In this document: in pieces, positions 55,166 through 64,000 of the stretch | How the letters are laid out: each line of letters opens with the position of its first letter | Numbering within the stretch: the stretch's first letter is position 1 | Origin: Ancylobacter rudongensis | GTDB taxonomy: Bacteria > Pseudomonadota > Alphaproteobacteria > Rhizobiales > Xanthobacteraceae | Assembly (NCBI RefSeq): GCF_900100155.1 | Contig: NZ_FMTP01000001.1 | Span: 310,001 to 374,000 of the forward strand | Direction: 5' to 3' | DNA length: 64,000 nucleotides | Made by a program: the position numbers and the translations under genes | Notes under the pieces: generated by a model | What the model saw: only the letters and a program-made list of their open reading frames with translations | What the model was told of the DNA's origin: nothing | Databases searched by the model: none

Positions 55166-55297
55166 GGCCCTGCCGAGTTCACGGAGAAGCCGGGCCTGTC
55201 GCTGCTGGCGCCGGGCGCCACCAAGCGCTTCGCCATGGCGATCCGCTGGCTGCCGGATGTCGGCCGGCTGATCGGCGCGCATGAGGCGCAGGGATAG
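55166..55297 (+). pseudogene. Duplicated 3' end of the epimerase gene
   Basis: This 132-base fragment reproduces the last 44 codons of the epimerase gene at a constant 741-base offset. Over the last 111 bases 105 are identical, with the same stop codon. The upstream part of the gene is missing, so it is not a functional enzyme. It marks the right side of the AT-rich insertion. Confidence 0.9.
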
Positions 55298-55345
55298 GCG
55301 TGAAGGCGCGACAAGCCTGACGCCTGTCGGCGAACTTCCATCGGT

Positions 55346-55437
55346 GTCATCCCGGAAGGACCGCAGGTCCTCTCCGGGATCGCACGGAAACGGGCGGGCG
55401 ATCCCGGCTCTCCGCCTCCGGCTGTGGCCGGGATGAC
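55346..55437. repeat. Intergenic palindromic element (REP/BIME-like)
   Basis: Outer arms GTCATCCCGG (55346-55355) and CCGGGATGAC (55428-55437) are exact complements. Inside is a small GGACC/GGTCC hairpin and a GCGATCCCGG segment. A related element with TCATCCC-type ends is at 61441-61527, so these belong to one dispersed intergenic family. Confidence 0.7.
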
Positions 55438-55464
55438 GGCGTGCAAGGGAGACAAGACAGGCTC

Positions 55465-56886
55465 TCACTGCGGCCGGGCATTGCCCCAGGTGTCGCCGGC
55501 AGGCCCGAACTGGTCGGTGACATTGGTCAGCTCGTCGATGAAGCGCTGGCACCAGTGGTGGATGGTGTTGGTCTCCACATTGTCCATATTGGTGCGCCAG
55601 CGCTGCTGGCGCTCCTCTAGCGGCATGGTCAGCGCCCGGTCCATCGCCGCCGCCATGCCCTCGATATCGTAGGGGTTGACCAGCAGCGAGCCCTTCAGCT
55701 CGTCGGCCGCGCCGGCAAAGCGGGAGAGCACCAGCACGCCGGGGTCTTCCGGGTCCTGCGCCGCGACATATTCCTTGGCGACGAGGTTCATGCCGTCGCG
55801 CAGCGGCGTCACCACGCCGACCCGCGAGCGCCGGTAGATGGCGGCGAGCGTCGCGCGCTGGAACGGGCGGTTGAGGTAGCGCAGCGGCACCCAGTCGAAT
55901 TCGGCGAACTCGCCATTGATCGCGCCCCCCAGCTCCTCCAGCTCGCGGCGCAGCGCCTGATACTCCGACACTTCGCTGCGGGAGAGCGGGGCGACCTGCA
56001 TCATCGTCACCTTGGAGCGGTGCTCGGGGAAGCTGCGCAGCAATTCGCCGAAGGCGGCGAACTTGCCGGGCAGGCCCTTGGAATAGTCCAGCCGGTCCAC
56101 GCCCACGGCGAGCGTGCGGCCGGCGAGGCTCTCATTGAGGCGCCGCTCCTCGTCCTTGCCGACGGATTTCTTCGCATCGCTGACGAAGGCCTCGGCATCG
56201 ATGCCGATCGGGTAGGCGGCGACGCGGAAGCGCCGGTCCTTGAGGCCGACCGTGCCGCCCGGGGCGATCCAGCCGTGGATCTCGGAGGAGATGTAGGTCA
56301 GCAGCGCCCGCACGTCGTTTTCGGTCTGCAGGCCGACAAGGTCGTAATGCGAGAGGTCGTCCACCAGCGCCGCATGCGAGGGCAGGCTGAGATAGACCTC
56401 GGGGGTCGGCCAGGGAATGTGGTGAAAATAGCCGATCCGCCCCTCGAAGCCGAGCTTGCGCAGCTCCTTCGCCAGCGGCATGAAGTGGTAGTCATGCACC
56501 CAGACGATGTCGTCGGGCTTCAGCAGCGGCAGCAGCGCGCGGGCGAAATGCTCGTTCACCCGGCGGTAGCCTTCCCAGTCGGCGCGGCGGAAGGTCAGCA
56601 GGCCGAGCCGGTAATGGCACAGCGGCCACAGCGTGCCATTGGCGTAGCCGGCATAATGGGCGCGCTGGTCTTCCGGGTCGAGGTTAAGCAGGGCATAGGT
56701 GACGCGGCCGGAACGGAAGACCTTAGGCGCCTCCGGCGGGTTGACCTCGGTCTCGCCGCTCCAGCCGAACCAGAGCCCGCCGCGCTGGCTGAGAGCCTCG
56801 CGCAGGGCAACCGCCAGGCCGCCCGCCTTGGCGGCGCGCTCCTTCGGCGACGCCACCCGGTTCGAGACGATTACGAGCCGCGCCAA
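55465..56886 (-). CDS. otsA: Trehalose-6-phosphate synthase
   Basis: The 473-residue product has ARLVIVSNRVASPKERAAKAG (UDP-glucose site), WVHDYHFMPLAKELR, YFHHIPWPTPEVYLSLP, VGVDRLDYSKGLPGKF, and YRRSRVGVVTPLRDGMNLVAKEY with the nucleotide-binding Asp and Asn. It joins UDP-glucose and glucose-6-phosphate. I start it at the TTG of (L)ARLVIVSNR, with GGGAGGAAG upstream; an ATG 15 bases earlier overlaps that site. The start lies within the end of the GH15 gene. Transcription order is otsB, GH15, otsA. Confidence 0.94.
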   Translation of the reverse strand: MARLVIVSNRVASPKERAAKAGGLAVALREALSQRGGLWFGWSGETEVNPPEAPKVFRSGRVTYALLNLDPEDQRAHYAGYANGTLWPLCHYRLGLLTFRRADWEGYRRVNEHFARALLPLLKPDDIVWVHDYHFMPLAKELRKLGFEGRIGYFHHIPWPTPEVYLSLPSHAALVDDLSHYDLVGLQTENDVRALLTYISSEIHGWIAPGGTVGLKDRRFRVAAYPIGIDAEAFVSDAKKSVGKDEERRLNESLAGRTLAVGVDRLDYSKGLPGKFAAFGELLRSFPEHRSKVTMMQVAPLSRSEVSEYQALRRELEELGGAINGEFAEFDWVPLRYLNRPFQRATLAAIYRRSRVGVVTPLRDGMNLVAKEYVAAQDPEDPGVLVLSRFAGAADELKGSLLVNPYDIEGMAAAMDRALTMPLEERQQRWRTNMDNVETNTIHHWCQRFIDELTNVTDQFGPAGDTWGNARPQ

Positions 56887-58667
56887 AAGGCTTCCTCCCA
56901 TGTCTTCGACAGACGCATGGCCGTGTCGATCAGGCCGACCATGGAATAGGTCTGTGGAATGTTGCCCCACAGCTCCAGGGTCTGGTTGTCGATGTCTTCC
57001 GACAAAAGCCCGGCCGGGTTGCGCCGGGCGAGCAGGCTGGTGAACATCTCGCGCGCTTCGTCGCGGCGGCCGATCAGGTCGAGCGCACCAGCGTACCAGA
57101 ACGAGCAGATGGTGAAAGACGTTTCGGGCAGGCCGAAATCGTCCTCGCCGGCATAGCGCATGAGATAGCCGTTGCGCTTGAGCTCGCGGCCAATGGTCTC
57201 CACCGTGGCGACATAGCGCGGATCGTCCGGCCGAACGAAGCCCAGTTCCGCCAGCAGCAGCAGGCTGGCGTCGAGCTGGCCGTCGTCCTCCGCGTCGACG
57301 AAGGAGCCGCGCGTCTCGTCCCAGGCGAAGGACAGGATGCGGGCGCGGATCTCGTTGGCGTGGTGCGTCCAGTACTCGGCACGCTCGGGCAGATCGAGCA
57401 CCCGGGCGATGCGCGCCAGCCGGTCGCAGGCGGCCCAGCTCATGACAGCCGAGAAGGTGTGCACCCGGCGCTTGCCGCGCAGCTCCCACAGGCCGGCATC
57501 GGGCTCGAAGGCGAATTCCACCGCCCGCGCGCCGACCCCTTCCAGCAGTTCGAACAGCGCCTTGTCGCCGCGCTTGGGCAGGCGTTCGTCGAAGAACATC
57601 TGCGCCGCCGCCAGCACGACATGGCCATAGCCGTCATTCTGCACCTGCTCGCCGGCCTGGTTGCCGACCCGCACCGGCCCCATGCCCTGGAAGCCGGACA
57701 GCGCCGGGGCGAAGCGCTCCCCCAGCGGGGTGCCCGGCACGATCGAATAGACCGGCGCCAGCCGGCCCGAGGGCTCGGAGGCGATCACCGTGGTGAGGTA
57801 GCGGATATAGTCTTCCATGGTGCGGGTGGCGCCGAGCATGTTCAGCGCCCGCACGGTGAAATAGGAATCGCGCAGCCAGCAGTGGCGGTAGTCCCAGTTC
57901 CGGATCGAGTGCGGCGCTTCGGGAATCGAGGTGGTGAGCGCGGCGACGATGCCGCCGGTCTCCTCGAAGGCGCAGAGCTTGAGCGAGATCGCGGCGCGGA
58001 TCACCGCGTCCTGCCATTCATAGGGAATGGAGAGGTAGCGCACCCATTCGTGCCAGTACTCGCGGGTCTTCTCCTCGAAGCCGCGCGTGGTGTCGGCGAT
58101 GCTGGCGGGGAAGGGCTCGTCCGGCCCCAGCACCAGCGTCGCCGGCTTGCTGAGCACGAAGGGGCGCTCCTCCATCACATAGACGATGGGCAGGTCGGTG
58201 GTGGCCCGCAGGGTCACGTCGTCGCCGGAGAAGCGCATGTGGTTGGAGCCGCGCACCGGCGCCGGGCGCTGTTCGCCCCAGTTGAAATGCGGGCGCAGGC
58301 GCAGCGTCACCCGGCACATGCCGGTGATCGGCTCGATGCGGCGCACCAGCATGGCGGGGCGGTAGATACGGTCATAGAGCTTGAAGCGCGGGGCGAAGTC
58401 GATGATCCGCAGCTTGGCGCCCTGGTCGTTCTCCAGGATGGTCTCGATGATGGCGCTGTTGGTCTGGTAGCGGCGCGTCGCCTTGACCTGCCCCTCCAGG
58501 ACCACATCGAAGAAGCCGGCTTCGGGCTCGGTGCCGCCGAGCAGCGAGGAGAATACCGGATCGCCGTCAATGCGGGGCCAGCAGCACCAGGCGATCCGCC
58601 CGTTGCGGTCGATCAGCGCGGCGATGGTGCCGTTGCCGATGGCGGCCAGGTCGAGATTGGTGCTCAC
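56871..58667 (-). CDS. Glycoside hydrolase family 15 (glucoamylase/trehalase-like)
   Basis: The 598-residue product has an N-terminal beta domain (LAAIGNGTIAALIDRNGRIA, CCWPRIDGDPVFSSLLGG), then an (alpha/alpha)6 barrel with the catalytic Glu in SIPEAPHSIRNWDYRHCWLRD-type and C-terminal ETSFTICSFWYAGALDLIGR stretches. GH15 enzymes cleave alpha-glucosides; several bacterial members hydrolyse trehalose. The gene lies between otsB and otsA with overlaps on both sides, so trehalose turnover or editing of trehalose side products is a fair inference. Confidence 0.93.
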   Translation of the reverse strand: MSTNLDLAAIGNGTIAALIDRNGRIAWCCWPRIDGDPVFSSLLGGTEPEAGFFDVVLEGQVKATRRYQTNSAIIETILENDQGAKLRIIDFAPRFKLYDRIYRPAMLVRRIEPITGMCRVTLRLRPHFNWGEQRPAPVRGSNHMRFSGDDVTLRATTDLPIVYVMEERPFVLSKPATLVLGPDEPFPASIADTTRGFEEKTREYWHEWVRYLSIPYEWQDAVIRAAISLKLCAFEETGGIVAALTTSIPEAPHSIRNWDYRHCWLRDSYFTVRALNMLGATRTMEDYIRYLTTVIASEPSGRLAPVYSIVPGTPLGERFAPALSGFQGMGPVRVGNQAGEQVQNDGYGHVVLAAAQMFFDERLPKRGDKALFELLEGVGARAVEFAFEPDAGLWELRGKRRVHTFSAVMSWAACDRLARIARVLDLPERAEYWTHHANEIRARILSFAWDETRGSFVDAEDDGQLDASLLLLAELGFVRPDDPRYVATVETIGRELKRNGYLMRYAGEDDFGLPETSFTICSFWYAGALDLIGRRDEAREMFTSLLARRNPAGLLSEDIDNQTLELWGNIPQTYSMVGLIDTAMRLSKTWEEAFWRGS

Positions 58668-59434
58668 GAATCCACGCGCTCCAGTGCCTTGGGAAGGTCG
58701 GTCAGCCAGCGGCGGACCTCGCTCGGCGAGGCCAGCCTGAAATCGGCCTGATCGGTCGGGCGGGGCCCGACGGCGAGGGCGAGGCCGCCGGCGGCGCGGA
58801 CCGCGCGGAAGCCGTCCTCATCGGTCACGTCGTCGCCCAGAAACACCGGGCGGCGGCCAGTGAACAGCGCCGAGTTCATCAGCTCCGCCACCGCCGTGCC
58901 CTTGTTGCGGCCGGCCTGACGGACCTCGATCACATATTTGCCCTTGAGAAACTCGACCCCGCCGTCAATGCCCATGCCGAGCTGGATCACCCTGTCCATG
59001 ATCGCCTCGCCGAACTGCGGGACGGCGCGGAAATGAACGGCCAGCGACAGCGGCTTGTGTTCGACATAGACCCCGGGCCAGGTCGACAGAACCTCGTCGA
59101 GCGCCTGTTCCAGCGGCTTGCGCCATCGTGGCAGCGGTATCGGCACCGAAGGCGCGTCAGGGGCGAGGCGCACCTCCGCCCCGTGCTGGCCGGAGGCGGC
59201 GAGTCGGGTGGGGGCGAAGCGGCGGTCCATCCAGTCGATCGTCCGGCCCGAGACCAGCGCCACCGCCCCGTCGAGCGCCAGCTGAAGCTGCGCCAGCAGG
59301 TCGGGCAGGTCGGTGGGAATGTCCACGCCCTCGGGATGGTCGGCGTGATCGATCAGGGTGCCGTCAATATCGAGGAAGAGGGCCCAATCAGGGCGGGGGA
59401 GCAGGGAGAGGGGTTCGGTTGGTGCTGTCGCCAT
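58664..59434 (-). CDS. otsB: Trehalose-6-phosphate phosphatase
   Basis: The 256-residue product is a HAD phosphatase: LFLDIDGTLIDHADHPEGVD with nucleophile Asp, ALVSGRTIDWMDRRF, GQHGAEVRL, a later KGTAVAELMN lysine, and FLGDDVTDEDGFRAV. It removes phosphate from trehalose-6-phosphate. The stop overlaps the GH15 start by four bases. First gene of the trehalose operon, divergent from ettA. Confidence 0.94.
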   Translation of the reverse strand: MATAPTEPLSLLPRPDWALFLDIDGTLIDHADHPEGVDIPTDLPDLLAQLQLALDGAVALVSGRTIDWMDRRFAPTRLAASGQHGAEVRLAPDAPSVPIPLPRWRKPLEQALDEVLSTWPGVYVEHKPLSLAVHFRAVPQFGEAIMDRVIQLGMGIDGGVEFLKGKYVIEVRQAGRNKGTAVAELMNSALFTGRRPVFLGDDVTDEDGFRAVRAAGGLALAVGPRPTDQADFRLASPSEVRRWLTDLPKALERVDS

Positions 59435-59748
59435 GCTGTCGGTATACCCGCCCGGTTCCGGCTTCTTGAGGTAAGAAGATAGTGAATTGCAGTCGGCGTG
59501 TGTGCCGGCAGCTGTCAACGCCCCAGATCCGGAGGCGTTCCAATACCTCGCGAGAAAAAGCCGGTCGGAATGCCGCGGGCGGGGCGGACGGCGCCGTTCC
59601 GGCCCGCCGGAACCATAAGACATGCGGGTCTTCGCGCGACGGCCTTGCCGCTCAACGGTGCGCGGTTTACATAGCGCGCAACCCACCCCGTATGACGCCG
59701 CGGCAGCGCGGCCCCTTCTCGGCTCGCCCGCACGCGCAGGATTTGGAC
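59435..59748. other. Divergent promoter region between otsB and ettA
   Basis: These 314 bases separate divergent otsB and ettA genes and must hold both promoters. A weak candidate for ettA is TTGCCG (59645-59650) with TACATA (59668-59673), 17 bases apart. AGGA before the ettA ATG is the ribosome binding site. No open frame here looks coding and no repeat stands out. Confidence 0.45.
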
Positions 59749-61404
<1,656 letters not shown>

Positions 61405-61440
61405 GCGGGATGACGGCTTCGGGGGAGGGGCCTGCCTTCC

Positions 61441-61527
61441 CTCATCCCCGGGCTTGCCCCGGGGACCCAGCCCGACCGCGTGGCGGCGGGCGCACGCATG
61501 GATCCCCGGGTCGAGCCCGGGGATGAG
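61441..61527. repeat. Intergenic palindromic element (REP/BIME-like), second copy
   Basis: CTCATCCCCGGG (61441-61452) and CCCGGGGATGAG (61516-61527) are exact complements, with further C/G-rich palindromic parts between. The TCATCCC ends match those of the element at 55346-55437. Confidence 0.7.
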
Positions 61528-61578
61528 GTGGAGAGGTTCGCCTGCCGTGAGGGTGGGCGGTCAAAGGGGAGGCACGCG

Positions 61579-62346
61579 ATGGCCGAAGACTGGAACCCCG
61601 CCCTCTATCTGAAGTTCGAGGATGAGCGCACCCGGCCGCCGCGCGATCTGCTGGCGCGGGTGCCGCTGGAGCGGCCGCGCCGCATCGTCGACCTCGGCTG
61701 CGGGCCGGGCAATTCGACCGAGCTGCTGGTCGAGCGCTGGCCGCAGGCGGACGTGATCGGCGTCGACAATTCCCCCGCTATGATCGAGCAGGCCCGCGCC
61801 CGCCTGCCGGGCGCGCGCTTCGAACTGGCGGACCTCGCGTCCTGGACACCGCCCGAGGGCACCGATCTCCTGTTCGCCAATGCGGTTTTCCAATGGGTGC
61901 CGGACCATCTCGACGTGCTGGCGCGGCTCGTCGCGGCGCTGCCGGCGGGCGGCGTGCTGGCGGTGCAGATGCCTGATAATGTGAACGAGCCCTCGCATCT
62001 TCTGATGGAAGAGGCCGCCGCCGCCGGCCCCTGGGCGGACCGCGTGGCCGGCGTGGCGCGTGACGTGCTTCCCGGCGTCGGCGCCTATTACGACCGGCTG
62101 GCGCCGCTCGCCCGCCATGTCGACATCTGGCACACGCTCTACAACCACCCGCTGGACGGGGCCGGCGCCATCGCCGAGTGGTTCCGCTCCACAGGCTTGC
62201 GCAGCTATCTCGCGCCGCTTGATGAGGCCGAGCGCGCCGCCTTCCTCACCGACTACACCGCGCGGCTGGAGCAGGCCTATCCGGCGCGGGTCGACGGCAA
62301 GGTTCTGCTGCGCTTTCCCCGGCTGTTCATAGTGGCGGCGCGCTGA
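61579..62346 (+). CDS. tam: Trans-aconitate 2-methyltransferase
   Basis: The 255-residue product has [19 protein letters not shown] at the N-terminus, the Tam hallmark, then the SAM site [48 protein letters not shown] and [15 protein letters not shown]. It methylates trans-aconitate, a toxic by-product of the TCA cycle. GGGGAGG precedes the ATG. The enzyme is cytoplasmic and stands alone between ettA and a convergent patatin gene. Confidence 0.95.
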   Translation: MAEDWNPALYLKFEDERTRPPRDLLARVPLERPRRIVDLGCGPGNSTELLVERWPQADVIGVDNSPAMIEQARARLPGARFELADLASWTPPEGTDLLFANAVFQWVPDHLDVLARLVAALPAGGVLAVQMPDNVNEPSHLLMEEAAAAGPWADRVAGVARDVLPGVGAYYDRLAPLARHVDIWHTLYNHPLDGAGAIAEWFRSTGLRSYLAPLDEAERAAFLTDYTARLEQAYPARVDGKVLLRFPRLFIVAAR

Positions 62347-62452
62347 GCCGGCACCGGGCCTGCTGTCGCGCCCGTGGGGCGCCGTCGAAGCCTTTCCGAC
62401 GACCCCAGGTTCACCGAAAAAGCTCCAGCTCGTTGTCTCGTCGCGAGAGGCG

Positions 62453-63532
62453 CTAGCCCCAAAAGGCCTTCATCTCCGCCGCATCGGCCCGCCCGCGTTC
62501 CTCGCCATTGGCGATGCAGGGCGCAATCCACTTTGGGTTCATGATGCTGTCGACATGGGAGACGCCCGGCAGCAGCCCGACCACCTTCAGAACCACGTCG
62601 GTTCCCTGCGTCTTGAGGTCGGCAACCTCCTGCTGGAGCGTGTTGGGCAGGCCGGAGGTCCTCAGCCCGACCTTCGAGGCGTCGGAACTGCCGTCGGTCA
62701 GCGAGATCACCAGCGCCCTCTTTACGCCCGCCACCACGTCGCAATGCGTGCTGGTCTGGCAGATGCCGCCATCCATGCACAGGCGGTCCTGCAGCCAGGT
62801 CGGTCCCATGGAGCCCGGCAGCGAGGAACTCGCGGCACAGGCGTGGTTCACCTCGATTCCCGATGTGTGGGAAACAATGAGGCGCTCACCCGTGTAGCAG
62901 TCAATGGCCGTGGTGTAGAGCTTGGGCGAGGGCCACGTCTCTTGGCCTATCAGCTTCTTCACGGCGGTGTAATAGCTGTCCGGACCGGCGGCATTGCGTG
63001 CTGCCAGCGCCGCACGACCGATCGCCTGGATGGTGGCCGGATCGGCCTTTGAGGCGGCGGTGGCCATGTGCCGGGCGCGAAGCTGGCTGACATTGGGTTC
63101 CATGGTCGGGATCAACTCGGCAAAAAGATCCGGGTATTTTCCGAGAAACGCCATTTCGTCGCCGAACTGGTCCAGATGCCCCGCGGTCAGCACGGCGCCA
63201 AGGAGAGAGCCAGCCGAGGTTCCCACCACGATGTCGGCGGTGGCGAGATCGACCCCTCCCGCACGCAGCGCGCGGATATAGCCGGCCATCCAAGAGACGA
63301 GATAGGCACCACCGCCGCCGAGCACGAGGCCACGTTCCTTGCCGGTGCCAAGGCGTGGCGTATAGGGAATGGGATGGGCGAGTCCGTCATTCCACGCGTC
63401 CGTGTCCGGTTTGGCAGGTGTTGTGGTGTCGGGAGTTCCAATGTCGCCGGAAGATTTGGCCCGAGCACTGGTCATGGGATTGAAAAGAGCGCCAGTGGCG
63501 CTCGCGATCAGAAGATCACGACGCTTGAACAT
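62453..63532 (-). CDS. Patatin-like phospholipase, probably exported
   Basis: The 359-residue product begins MFKRRDLLIASATGALF, a Tat-like twin-arginine start. The patatin core follows: LGGGGAYLVSWMAGYIRALR (oxyanion hole), IVVGTSAGSLLGAVL with the nucleophile Ser, and MDGGICQTSTHCDV with the Asp of the catalytic dyad. It probably hydrolyses lipid esters outside the cytoplasm. A TTG 39 bases upstream is a weaker start. It is divergent from the lytic transglycosylase gene. Confidence 0.88.
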   Translation of the reverse strand: MFKRRDLLIASATGALFNPMTSARAKSSGDIGTPDTTTPAKPDTDAWNDGLAHPIPYTPRLGTGKERGLVLGGGGAYLVSWMAGYIRALRAGGVDLATADIVVGTSAGSLLGAVLTAGHLDQFGDEMAFLGKYPDLFAELIPTMEPNVSQLRARHMATAASKADPATIQAIGRAALAARNAAGPDSYYTAVKKLIGQETWPSPKLYTTAIDCYTGERLIVSHTSGIEVNHACAASSSLPGSMGPTWLQDRLCMDGGICQTSTHCDVVAGVKRALVISLTDGSSDASKVGLRTSGLPNTLQQEVADLKTQGTDVVLKVVGLLPGVSHVDSIMNPKWIAPCIANGEERGRADAAEMKAFWG

Positions 63533-63729
63533 CAATGCAGTAGGCCCCCCACCTCGTTGCGATGCCTTCAACCGCGATGGTCTATTCCAAGTAGAACACT
63601 ACCGTCGCGGGGTATCAACCCGCATGACCCGCTTTTTCCGTGCAATGTCCATCGTCGCCCGTCGGCAGACTCCGGCCCGGCATCCCGCCACGGTTCACAG
63701 CCGGGCGCGATCCGGGTTATCTCAGGAGC

Positions 63730-64000
63730 ATGATGATCCGATCGCTCCGCCTGTCGCTTCTCGCCGCCGCCCTTTCACTTCTCCTCCCCGCCGGCCCGGC
63801 TTTCGCCGATGCCGGCTTTGACCGCTGGCTGGCGGCGCAATGGCCGGCGGCGCAGGCCATGGGCATCTCCCGCGCCACTTTCGAGCGCGAGACGGCCGGG
63901 CTGGAGCCCGACTTCTCGCTGCCGGACCTCGCTCTGTCCGGCAAGCCGAAGGCGCCGGACCGGCAGGCGGAATTCGTGCAGACCCCGGCCGCCTATGTCT
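63730..64000 (+). CDS. Lytic murein transglycosylase, MltB-like (5' part)
   Basis: About 90 residues are visible. A signal peptide (RLSLLAAALSLLLPAGPAFA) is followed by FDRWLAAQWPAAQAMGISRA, TFERETAGLEPDFSLPDLAL and RQAEFVQTPAAYV, the usual N-terminal region of the alphaproteobacterial MltB-type enzymes. The catalytic Glu lies beyond the window edge. AGGAG lies just before two consecutive ATG codons; either may be used. It cleaves peptidoglycan in the periplasm if complete. Confidence 0.85.
   Translation, partial: MMIRSLRLSLLAAALSLLLPAGPAFADAGFDRWLAAQWPAAQAMGISRATFERETAGLEPDFSLPDLALSGKPKAPDRQAEFVQTPAAYV

Noticed and set aside
55085-55297. Short open frame as an independent gene
   Set aside because: Its last 44 codons copy the epimerase end and the start lacks a ribosome binding site; it is a gene remnant.

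Overview
The window is chromosomal DNA from a high-GC alphaproteobacterium, most likely order Hyphomicrobiales and plausibly the Xanthobacteraceae (Ancylobacter/Starkeya-like). This rests on the dnaG-rpoD block, a DnaG whose zinc ligands are mostly replaced in the way I recall from Bradyrhizobium and Xanthobacter relatives, the carA/yqeY, LysR-trxB-Lrp and ELM1-type glycan neighbourhoods, and the general composition. No 16S gene is present, so the placement is inference.

Positions 1 to about 12.5 kb are the right part of an integrated element ending at a tRNA with a CAU anticodon (12524-12599, minus strand). It carries the end of an HK97-type capsid gene, a connector, an HNH nuclease and both terminase subunits. 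A cargo cassette follows: Ser/Thr kinase, short UvrD-like helicase and a protein of unknown function (4151-8002), tightly overlapped and partly much richer in A+T than its surroundings. Next come a leftward regulator/helical-protein pair with a palindromic operator, small rightward genes, two short HTH proteins and a tyrosine integrase whose reading frame ends inside the tRNA. No tail gene lies between terminase and integrase. The layout recalls capsid-forming phage satellites, and the kinase-helicase-unknown trio is the best candidate here for an undescribed phage-defence system.

From 12.6 to 30 kb: a SIMPL-domain protein, a diacylglycerol-kinase-like enzyme, a secreted glycine-rich protein with a collagen-like tract, an iron-uptake locus (Sel1-repeat protein, divergent TonB siderophore receptor, 2OG-Fe(II) hydroxylase), small membrane proteins, a PQQ-type sugar dehydrogenase, a GST, aspartate aminotransferase, DUF992, MsrP and thioredoxin reductase with LysR and Lrp regulators.

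From 30 to 45 kb: a tightly coupled surface-glycan cluster (GT8, methyltransferase, ELM1-like, convergent GT4), greA, carB, a DNA-repair pair (radical SAM protein plus UdgX-like glycosylase), carA, a YqeY-like protein, azlCD, and an ArsR/SRPBCC pair with two matching operators.

From 45 to 64 kb: dnaG, rpoD, an animal-type haem peroxidase, small membrane proteins, an MFS transporter and an aldose-epimerase-like gene. Its 3' end is duplicated around an AT-rich orphan gene. Then a trehalose operon (otsB, GH15, otsA), ettA, tam, a patatin-like lipase, and the start of an MltB-type lytic transglycosylase cut by the window edge.
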